Shown here: piece after piece, positions 32,621 to 39,475 of the stretch
How positions within the stretch are numbered: the stretch's first letter is position 1
Layout: each line of letters starts with the position of its first letter
Origin: Halosimplex amylolyticum
GTDB lineage: Archaea > Halobacteriota > Halobacteria > Halobacteriales > Haloarculaceae
DNA: 64,000 bases
Assembly (NCBI RefSeq): GCF_051414035.1
Contig: NZ_JBLKNW010000001.1
Coordinates: forward strand, 930,001-994,000
Direction: 5' to 3'
The notes under the pieces: model-generated
Databases searched by the model: none
What the model saw: only the letters and a program-made list of their open reading frames with translations
What the model was told of the DNA's origin: nothing
Translations under genes and position numbers: made by a program

Positions 32621-33475
32621 ATGGGGGACGTCACGCACGCCCGGGGAAGTGGGGAGATCGCGCGAGCGCTACTCTCACAGGTACATCCGGTGTTCATGCT
32701 GCCGCCGTTAGCGGCGTCGCTGTTCGGCGCGGTGTTCGCCGGTCGAGTGGCGCCCGTCGCAGCGGCGATACACGTCGTCGCCCTGTTTCTCGCCGTCTAC
32801 ACGGCCCACGTGAAGGACGGCTACGTCGACTTCCACCTCCGCGGCGAGGACGACGACCACCCGCTCTCCGCGCCGGCGTGTCGCCGCGCGTTGCTCGGCT
32901 CGACCGCCGGATTCGCGGCGGCGCTGGCCGGGCTGTGGCTCACGGCCGGGCCGGGCGCCGCCGTGATCACGGCGCCGACGTGGGCGCTCGGGTACTTCCA
33001 CGCGCCGCAGCTCGACACCCACACCGTCGGGGCCACCGCGGGGTACCCGACGGGCATCGCCCTCGCGCTACTCGGCGGGTACTACGTCCAGGCGGGGTCG
33101 CTCTCGCCCGCCGTCCTCGGCCTCGCTGGCGTCTTCCTCCTCTTCCTCTCGGGGATCAAGGTCGTCGACGACGCCCAGGACTACGAGTACGACCGCTCGA
33201 TCGACAAGCGAACCGTCGCGGTGGTGCTCGGCCTGCGCGGCGCCTACAGGGCCGCGTACGCCCTCATGGCGACGGGGATGGTCGCGGTGGTCCTGCTCGC
33301 CGTCGGGCTCCGCGGCATCCCGCCGAGCGCCGGCCTCGCCTCGCTGGTCTTTGGCGTCGTCGCCCTCGTCGCCCGCCGCGCAGAACCGGAACTCGCCACG
33401 ATGCTACTGATACGGGGCTCCTACCTCTTTCTCGCCGTTCTCGTGGCCGCGGTGTGGTTCAGGCCGTTCGGGTGA
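32621..33475 (+). CDS. UbiA family prenyltransferase
   Basis: A 284-residue integral membrane protein with about eight to nine helices. The two Asp-rich motifs that bind Mg-prenyl diphosphate are present: HVKDGYVDFHLRGEDDDHPL after TM2 and VDDAQDYEYDRSIDKRT after TM5. Start ATG 32621. Members make ether lipids, quinones, heme O/A or lengthen lycopene (LyeJ); the neighbour with a lycopene cyclase domain suggests an isoprenoid or carotenoid substrate, which is inference. Confidence 0.82.
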   Translation: MGDVTHARGSGEIARALLSQVHPVFMLPPLAASLFGAVFAGRVAPVAAAIHVVALFLAVYTAHVKDGYVDFHLRGEDDDHPLSAPACRRALLGSTAGFAAALAGLWLTAGPGAAVITAPTWALGYFHAPQLDTHTVGATAGYPTGIALALLGGYYVQAGSLSPAVLGLAGVFLLFLSGIKVVDDAQDYEYDRSIDKRTVAVVLGLRGAYRAAYALMATGMVAVVLLAVGLRGIPPSAGLASLVFGVVALVARRAEPELATMLLIRGSYLFLAVLVAAVWFRPFG

Positions 33476-33502
33476 CGGCCGCGATCGCGCGGATCAGCAG
33501 GG

Positions 33503-33510
33503 TTTTACTT
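33503..33510 (+). promoter_or_regulatory. TATA-like box for the IMP dehydrogenase-like gene
   Basis: TTTTACTT lies 26-33 bases before ATG 33536. Confidence 0.45.
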
Positions 33511-33535
33511 CGGGAACGGTTACAGTGGTGTCGGC

Positions 33536-34600
33536 ATGGAAAACCTGCGTACCGGGCTCTCGTACGGCGACGTGTTGCTGGTCCCCCAGCGATCGCCTGT
33601 CGACAGCCGGAGCGACGTCGACCTCTCGACGCGCCTGACCGCCGACATCGAACTGGACACGCCCCTCCTCTCGGCGCCGATGGACACCGTGACCGGCGCC
33701 GACGCCGCGATCGCGATCGGCCGCGCCGGCGGGTTCGGCACGGTCCACCGCTTCATGACCGTCGCCGAACAGGCCGACGCCGTCGAACGCGTCGTCGACG
33801 CCGGCCAGCAGGTCGGCGCCGCGGTCGGTATCGCCGAGGACGCCGTCGCCCGCACCGCGGCGGTCGTCGACGCCGGCGCCGACTGCGTGATGGTCGACGT
33901 GGCTCACGGCCACCTCGAACGCTGCCTCGACACCGTCGAACGCCTCCGCTCGGAGTTCCCCGACACGGATCTCGTGGTCGGCAACGTCGCCACCCCCGCG
34001 GGCGTCGAGGACCTCTACGCGGCCGGTGCCGACTGCGTAAAAGTCGGGATCGGTCCGGGGAGCCACTGCACCACTCGCCGCGTCGCCGGCGCGGGCGTCC
34101 CGCAACTCACCGCCGTCGACGACTGCGCCGACGCGGCCGAGGACCTCGACATTCCTATCGTCGCCGACGGCGGCATCCGCTCGTCGGGCGACGCCGTCAA
34201 GGCGCTCATGGCCGGCGCGGACACGGTGATGATGGGATCGCTCTTCGCCGGCACCGAGGAGACGCCGCCCGAGATCGTCGAGGTCGACGGCGAACGCTAC
34301 AAGAAGTCCCGCGGCATGGCGACGACCGCCGCCGCCGAGGACCGCTCGGACAAGGAAGACGCCGAAACCGACGTCGAAGCCGACGAGGGCGTCGAGGGGT
34401 TCACCGAGTACAAGGGCCCGCTCGCAGACGTGGCCGAGGAGTTCTGTGCCGGCATCCGCTCGGGGCTCTCCTACTGCGGCGGCCACACGCTCGACGCCGC
34501 CCGCGAGAACGCCGAGTTCATCCGCGTCGAGCAGGCCGCCAAGGAGCGCGAGGGCGCCCACGGCGACCACGACTGGGAGACCGTCGTCGTCGACGACTGA
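33536..34600 (+). CDS. IMP dehydrogenase/GMP reductase family protein without CBS domains
   Basis: A 354-residue (beta/alpha)8 barrel protein. The N-terminus LSYGDVLLVPQRS, the catalytic loop KVGIGPGSHCTTRRVAGAG with Cys178, the phosphate loop IVADGGIRSSGD and GADTVMMGSLFAGTEE are all family hallmarks. The CBS pair that interrupts typical IMPDH (about 480-500 residues) is missing, leaving about 350 residues, the size of GMP reductase. An acidic insertion (about DRSDKEDAETDVEADEG) replaces part of the flap. It catalyses either IMP to XMP (NAD) or GMP to IMP (NADPH); I cannot tell which. Haloarchaea often also have a full guaB elsewhere. Confidence 0.85.
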   Translation: MENLRTGLSYGDVLLVPQRSPVDSRSDVDLSTRLTADIELDTPLLSAPMDTVTGADAAIAIGRAGGFGTVHRFMTVAEQADAVERVVDAGQQVGAAVGIAEDAVARTAAVVDAGADCVMVDVAHGHLERCLDTVERLRSEFPDTDLVVGNVATPAGVEDLYAAGADCVKVGIGPGSHCTTRRVAGAGVPQLTAVDDCADAAEDLDIPIVADGGIRSSGDAVKALMAGADTVMMGSLFAGTEETPPEIVEVDGERYKKSRGMATTAAAEDRSDKEDAETDVEADEGVEGFTEYKGPLADVAEEFCAGIRSGLSYCGGHTLDAARENAEFIRVEQAAKEREGAHGDHDWETVVVDD

Positions 34601-34645
34601 GGCGACCGGCGTCGGGGAACGCGGCGGCGTGGCAGACGCCCGGTG

Positions 34646-34653
34646 TATTTTAT
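34646..34653 (+). promoter_or_regulatory. TATA-like box
   Basis: TATTTTAT lies 24-31 bases before ATG 34677 and fixes that start. Confidence 0.5.
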
Positions 34654-34676
34654 CGCCGGAAACCGAACGCCAATCC

Positions 34677-35129
34677 ATGAGCGTCGACGTCGAGGGCGAA
34701 CGGAGCGGCGAGATGACTCTCGCGTTCGAACTCGACGCGATCCGGCAGTTCGACGACCCCGCGACCGTGTTCGAGGACGCCCGCGAGTGGAGCCGGTACG
34801 TCGGGGTGGTCTCGAACGACACCGACGCCGTGGCGGCGTTCGTCGCCGAGCACGACCTCTTCCAGGACTTCGCCCTCGGCGACCGCGACATCTGGCTCGC
34901 GATGGAAGGGATCCGCGAGTCGAGCGACGCGCCGCGACACGTCTTCGTCGGGACCACCCCCGAAGATCAGCGGGTGGCCGACGCGACCGGGTGGGAGTTC
35001 CGCCGACCCGCTGACGTGGCTCAGGCGGCCGGCTGGGACCTCGAAACGTCCGAACAGCCCGAGCCGGGCCCGCTCACACGACTGCTCGGCCGGGTCTCGG
35101 CCCGGCTGTTCGGGCGTTCGGACCGCTGA
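34677..35129 (+). CDS. Conserved haloarchaeal protein, unknown
   Basis: A 150-residue acidic soluble protein (begins MSVDVEGERSGEMTLAFELD). Segments such as DAREWSRYVGVVSNDTDAV and DIWLAMEGIRESSDAPRHVF look like an alpha/beta fold; the C-terminus LTRLLGRVSARLFGRSDR is a basic amphipathic helix that may bind membrane or nucleic acid. I recall a DUF7124 family with this outline but cannot confirm it. Follows the IMPDH-like gene by 76 bases but has its own TATA box. Confidence 0.65.
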   Translation: MSVDVEGERSGEMTLAFELDAIRQFDDPATVFEDAREWSRYVGVVSNDTDAVAAFVAEHDLFQDFALGDRDIWLAMEGIRESSDAPRHVFVGTTPEDQRVADATGWEFRRPADVAQAAGWDLETSEQPEPGPLTRLLGRVSARLFGRSDR

Positions 35130-35146
35130 CGTCGGCGTGACGGCGT

Positions 35147-35545
35147 TCAGGCGTCGTCGAGCCGCTCGGCCGCACGGGAGCAGCGGTCGAGCCACTGTCG
35201 TTCGTACTCGTCGGGCGCCAGCACGCGGCCGACGAGGTCCGGAACGCGCTCGACGCCTTCGTCTTCGCACCATCCGATGCACTCCCGGTAGAGCGCCAGG
35301 TCGAACTTCGCGGCCAGGTCCTCGTCGTACTCGACGGCCACGGCGTCGACGCCGGTGAGGTACGCCGCGAACGCCCGCGTGTGGCCGTCGGTCAGGTACC
35401 GTTCGCCGTCGAACTCGTAGACGGGGAGCGGTCCGAATCGGTGCTCGGGCCCTTCCACGCGGTCGAGCACCGCCGAGAGCTTCTCGGCGCTGACGTAGAG
35501 CTGACTGGGCCGGAGTTCGGTCGGCCGAACTTCGTCCCCGGTCAT
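35147..35545 (-). CDS. ParB/sulfiredoxin-like fold protein
   Basis: A 132-residue protein. LRPSQLYVSAEKLSAVLDRV, LPVYEFDGERYLTDGHTRAF and AVAVEYDED follow the order of ParB N-terminal/Srx domains, with DGHTR corresponding to the DGHHR or GxRR nucleotide-binding motif. Stand-alone forms may bind or hydrolyse nucleotides, or sense ligands; there is no helix-turn-helix or partner ParA. It lies four bases after the stop of ychF in the same direction, so it is probably read from the same mRNA. Confidence 0.7.
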   Translation of the reverse strand: MTGDEVRPTELRPSQLYVSAEKLSAVLDRVEGPEHRFGPLPVYEFDGERYLTDGHTRAFAAYLTGVDAVAVEYDEDLAAKFDLALYRECIGWCEDEGVERVPDLVGRVLAPDEYERQWLDRCSRAAERLDDA

Positions 35546-35549
35546 CTGT

Positions 35550-36731
35550 TCAGTTCGCCGTCGAGACGATCTTGATCACGTCGCCCTCTTCGAGCTCTTC
35601 CTCGTCGCTGATCCGCATGTTCTTCCGTGCGTCGACGGCGTGGAGGTAGCCGTCACCGATGTCCGAGTGGACGGCGTAGGCCAGGTCCTTCGGCGTCGAC
35701 CCGGACTGGAGCAGGAAGGCGTCGGGCAGCGCGTTCCCCTGCCCGTCGGTCCAGTGGGTCTCGTCCTGGACGGGGTAGGCCGTGATCTGATCGAGCACGT
35801 CGTATACGGCGGTGTCGAGCGCCTGCTGGACGCCCGTCCCACCGTGCTCGTCCACGACTTCGCGGATCTGCTCGAGACCCTGCTCCTGCTGGTCGCTCAG
35901 GTCGCCGACGATCTCGAAGTCCTCGTCGCCGGGATCGTAGTCGACGACGCCCGCCTCGGCGGCCTTCCGCAGGGCCAACTCCCCGTCCGCTGTGGTCGGA
36001 ATCGTCGCTTCGTTGCGCTCCTTGAGCGCCTGGAGGTTCTCGGGCGGGGCGACGTCGGCCTTGTTGGCCACGACGACGATGGGTTTCGTCCGCTCGCGGA
36101 CGTCACTGGCCAGTTCCTCGCGGTGCTCGTCGGTCCACTGGATCGGGTCGTCGGGATAGTCCAGGTCCCGCAGCGTCCGGGCCACGTCGAGCTCCGTCGC
36201 GCCGACGCCAGTCAGCAGATCCGCGAGTTCCTCGTCGATGTCGAAGTCGGGCGACCGGGAAGCCCGCTCGATGGACTCCCAGTTGCGGTCGACGATGCTG
36301 GCCAGCCACAGGTCCATCTCCTCCTCGATGAACTGCAGGTCGTCGACGGGGTCGTGCTCGCCGATCTCGACCGGTTCGCCCTCCTCGTCGGTGCCGCCCG
36401 AGGCGTCGACGACGTGGAGAATCACGTCGGCGTTCGACAGTTCGTCGAGGAACTGGTTCCCGAGGCCGCGGCCCTCGTGGGCGCCGGGGACGAGGCCGGC
36501 CACGTCGAGGAGTTCGACGGGGACGAAGCGTTTGCCGTCGTGGCAGTTCTCGTTGCCGCAGCGCTCCTCGCGGTCGAGACAGGGACAGTCCGTGCGGACG
36601 TGGGTGACGCCGCGGTTGGCGTCGATGGTCGTGAACGGATAGTTGCCCACGTCCACGTCGGCCATCGTCGCCGCCTTGTAGAAGGTCGACTTGCCGGCGT
36701 TGGGCTTGCCGGCAAGCGCGATAGAGAGCAT
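35550..36731 (-). CDS. ychF: YchF/OBG-family GTPase (ATPase)
   Basis: A 393-residue TRAFAC P-loop protein associated with ribosomes. G1 is GKPNAGKSTFYKAAT, G3 DVAGLVPGAHEGRG, and G4 is NKAD; the family often prefers ATP because of its altered G4. A helical coiled-coil domain follows, and the C-terminal TGS domain ends with KNMRISDEEELEEGDVIKI. An insertion with CPCLDREERCGNENC near residue 50 could bind a metal and is common in archaeal members. First gene of a two-gene transcript with the ParB-like protein. Confidence 0.93.
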   Translation of the reverse strand: MLSIALAGKPNAGKSTFYKAATMADVDVGNYPFTTIDANRGVTHVRTDCPCLDREERCGNENCHDGKRFVPVELLDVAGLVPGAHEGRGLGNQFLDELSNADVILHVVDASGGTDEEGEPVEIGEHDPVDDLQFIEEEMDLWLASIVDRNWESIERASRSPDFDIDEELADLLTGVGATELDVARTLRDLDYPDDPIQWTDEHREELASDVRERTKPIVVVANKADVAPPENLQALKERNEATIPTTADGELALRKAAEAGVVDYDPGDEDFEIVGDLSDQQEQGLEQIREVVDEHGGTGVQQALDTAVYDVLDQITAYPVQDETHWTDGQGNALPDAFLLQSGSTPKDLAYAVHSDIGDGYLHAVDARKNMRISDEEELEEGDVIKIVSTAN

Positions 36732-36769
36732 ACTACGGGGTACTGCGGGCCCGAAAAAGCCGCTTTCGG

Positions 36770-38038
36770 TTACTCGACTTCCGCGAGTTCGGCGTCCTCG
36801 TCGTGACCGTTCTCGCTGTGGTCCGGCGGCCCGCCCATCATCGGGACGACGCCGTCGAGTTCTTCTTCGACGGCTTCCCGGCTCTCGACGGCCGGGGGCG
36901 TCTCGCTATCGGTCTGCTCGGCGGCGGCATCCTCGTCGCCGGCGCTGGCCGCGTCGTCGACCTCGGCAGGCTCGGCGTCGGTCTCGACGCGTTCGTCGGT
37001 GTCGTCGTCTTCGGCAACGACCTCGTCGTCGTCTGGTTCCGCGGGCGACTCGTCGGACTCGTCGGTCTCGTCGCCGACCGGGTCCACTTCGGATTCACCA
37101 TCGTCGTCGCTCTCGGCGGTATCGGCGGGGTCGGCGGTATCAGCGTCGACCGAGTCCTCGCTCGCGTCCTCGTCTTCGCCGTCGGCGCGCTCGGGGCCGA
37201 GCGCGTCGCGGACCTGGGTGAGTTCGCCGCTGACGCGGATCTTGCCCTCGACGATGGCGTGTTCGTGGAGTTCGACGTCCTCGGCGGAGATGTCGCCCCA
37301 GACCGTCGCGCCGCGGGCGACGGACACGTCGCCGTTTCGGGTGGTCACGTCGCCTTTGATCTCGGTGTCCTCGCCGACGAACACGTCGCCGCGAGCGCGG
37401 AGACTCCCGAAGATCGTGTTGTCTTCGCCGACGGTCAGCGTCTCGGCGCGGACGTTCCCGTGGAGGCGGCAGTCGTCGCCGACGCGGGCGGGCGTCGAGA
37501 CACGCCAGGCGTCGTCGCTGACCCGGGCGCCCCGCGGGATGACGACCGGCTGGGCCTCCTCGTCGTCGGCGTCGACCAGCTGGCTCGCCAGGTCCTCGGC
37601 GGCCTCCTCCTCGCCGATGCGGAGCAGTTGCGAGAGGTAGACCACGAGGAAGACGACCGTCGGCATCGGGTTGCGGATGACGATGTGGCCGCTGGCCTCG
37701 AAGCTCTCCTGGATGTCGACGTCGTCGCCGATGTCGACGTTGCCGGCGACCTTGAGTTCGCCGCCGACCTGCGCGCGCTCGCCGAGGTAGGCGTCGCCGC
37801 CGACGAGCACGTCTTCCTCGACCTCGCTCCACATGTCCAGCCGACAGTCGCCCTCGGCCTCGATGTGGCCGCCGAACGTCACTCGCTCGCCCGCCATCAC
37901 GTCGTCGCCGCGGACCCCGAACTCGACGGTGCTCTGTCCTCCGACTATCACGTCGCCGTCGGTCACCAGGTCGTGCTCCTCGACCGTGGTGCCGTCTGGG
38001 ATCGTCAGTTCGTCGAGCGGGTCCGAGCGGATCGGCAC
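36770..38038 (-). CDS. Bactofilin-like polymer-forming protein with acidic tail
   Basis: A 422-residue protein with GTG start. Two blocks (about residues 10-120 and 165-275) are made of short beta-helix repeats with alternating Gly, Val and Asp (DGDVIVGGQSTVEFGVRGDDV, GNVDIGDDVDIQES, RGDVFVGEDTEIKGDVTTRNGDVSV), the pattern of bactofilin/polymer-forming and hexapeptide proteins. A hydrophobic helix (TVVFLVVYLSQLLRIG) separates the blocks and may anchor it to the membrane. The last 140 residues are an Asp/Glu/Ala tail expected to be disordered. A cytoskeletal or scaffolding role is inferred only from the fold. Confidence 0.75.
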   Translation of the reverse strand: MPIRSDPLDELTIPDGTTVEEHDLVTDGDVIVGGQSTVEFGVRGDDVMAGERVTFGGHIEAEGDCRLDMWSEVEEDVLVGGDAYLGERAQVGGELKVAGNVDIGDDVDIQESFEASGHIVIRNPMPTVVFLVVYLSQLLRIGEEEAAEDLASQLVDADDEEAQPVVIPRGARVSDDAWRVSTPARVGDDCRLHGNVRAETLTVGEDNTIFGSLRARGDVFVGEDTEIKGDVTTRNGDVSVARGATVWGDISAEDVELHEHAIVEGKIRVSGELTQVRDALGPERADGEDEDASEDSVDADTADPADTAESDDDGESEVDPVGDETDESDESPAEPDDDEVVAEDDDTDERVETDAEPAEVDDAASAGDEDAAAEQTDSETPPAVESREAVEEELDGVVPMMGGPPDHSENGHDEDAELAEVE

Positions 38039-38142
38039 GTTCCGATCAGCGATTTCCGTCGTAATAAACCCTCACACCGTGCACGACGGGCGTCTGACGC
38101 GTGTCTGACGGTGCCGGTGTGGGGGCCGCCGGGACACCTCCA

Positions 38143-38152
38143 GATATTTATT
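38143..38152 (+). promoter_or_regulatory. TATA-like box
   Basis: GATATTTATT lies 23-32 bases before ATG 38175, giving a leaderless transcript. Confidence 0.55.
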
Positions 38153-38174
38153 CGGCGGCGGCATAGCTCCGGCC

Positions 38175-38372
38175 ATGACGGTACTTTCTTTCGACGAGCA
38201 GGGCGTCGACGTCGTCTACGAGGGCCACGACTTCCGCCTGGAGAAGTCGCTCATCGAGGACGCGACCCAGAAGCCCTACCCCGAGGTCACTGACCACGAG
38301 GTCCTGCGGCTGGTCGAGAAGAACGCCTCGCCCTCCGGCGAAGCGCGACGGATCGCGGACATCGTCGACTGA
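38175..38372 (+). CDS. Small conserved protein, DUF5800-like
   Basis: Sixty-five residues: begins MTVLSFDEQGVDVVYEGHDF, contains DHEVLRLVEKN and ends RRIADIVD. This matches the haloarchaeal DUF5800 family as I remember it. It is soluble and acidic; function unknown. A clear TATA-like box at the right spacing supports it. It is the last ordinary gene before the AT-rich gap and the sugar region. Confidence 0.8.
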   Translation: MTVLSFDEQGVDVVYEGHDFRLEKSLIEDATQKPYPEVTDHEVLRLVEKNASPSGEARRIADIVD

Positions 38373-39475
38373 GGCCGGGCCGACGAGTCGATGTCCGGTC
38401 CGCGAGAATCGCTCGAAATGTCGAGGAAGCTGACGGTTCACGTCCAGGGCGGAAGCGATTCGCGCGCGGGATTCCTGGAACCATCGGTTGACAACTATTT
38501 CTCGCCGGCTCAACCGTGGAACTCGGGCTATCGGACCCGGTGCTGCAGTCGAACTCTACCGGTGACGGCACCGCCGAACTGACGGGATCGACACTACTGG
38601 AGTTCGGAACCGCTCCGTTTGCGACAAATGTGTTATCAATTACCGCAGCAGCTCGTTCTCACAAACACCTCTTCACGGCGGCCCGCTGACAGCAGATATC
38701 TGTTACCTGTCGCACGCGAGGTTGCACATTTGACTCCACGACTCAACTTGTTCGAGGGGCCGCTGGAGTTCGACAGTCGCTGTGGTGGACACTGCCGGCC
38801 CCGAACCACGACCGAGGTGTGAATAGATACGTTTAGAAAACATTATTCGAATTTGGGGTTACTCGCTACACCTAAAAAATATTTACTCAGTACGACTCCG
38901 GCATCCGGTTGCGATCATCTGGGTTCAGTACCTGTCATCGTCGAGGACAGAAGAGAGATGACTCGTACTCTATACGGGTGAGACGGGATCGTCGGCGGAA
39001 TTCGGGCGGTGTATACAGGTGATCAAACGTCGAATAGATCCCTCTCGTCGACGGTGGAATCTGGGTTCTGCGGATCGTACCGTTGGTTCATGGATACCTA
39101 GACCGTCTAGCCGGTGGTCTTGTCCGCAGACAGGGGCCATCGGTCCACAGACGGTGACTCGACCGCAGCTCCCGTCGAGATCGAGAAATACTCGTCATCG
39201 AGAGTCCGGTTGCAGACGGCGACACGACTCCGTTCGACCAAATTTTCGAATATATAGTATATATGTCGAATTGGTGTAACTGGGCACTGGAGATGGGTGC
39301 AGTTGTGAATCGTCCGATCGAGAATTCGTTTATATTTTCCGGATGTCACATTGATCCGCGCGGTACTACTGTCGAGGAATTGGATATCAGTGAGACACAC
39401 GTACCGATCGCCCACAGCGCGGACGCACAGGCGAGAGGGGGAACCATTAGGTGCCGGCGCACCGACCGAACGGAC
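38373..39475. other. 1.1-kb AT-rich stretch without a supported gene
   Basis: From about 38450 the composition shifts to markedly AT-rich, with runs such as AATATTTACTC and ATATATAGTATATATG (39252-39267). Open frames at 38619-38822 (+), 39019-39279 (+) and 39107-39415 (-) lack haloarchaeal composition, domains and promoters. A GTGTATAC half-site like those near the GH2 genes is at 39010-39017. The stretch contains the upstream region of the first GH2 gene and may mark the boundary of an acquired segment. Confidence 0.6.

Noticed and set aside
33494..34957. 487-codon open frame on the minus strand
   Set aside because: Antisense to the IMPDH-like gene, which has full motifs and a TATA-like box.
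38619..39415. Three small open frames in the AT-rich gap
   Set aside because: They have neither acidic haloarchaeal composition nor a recognisable domain, and no promoter at the right distance.
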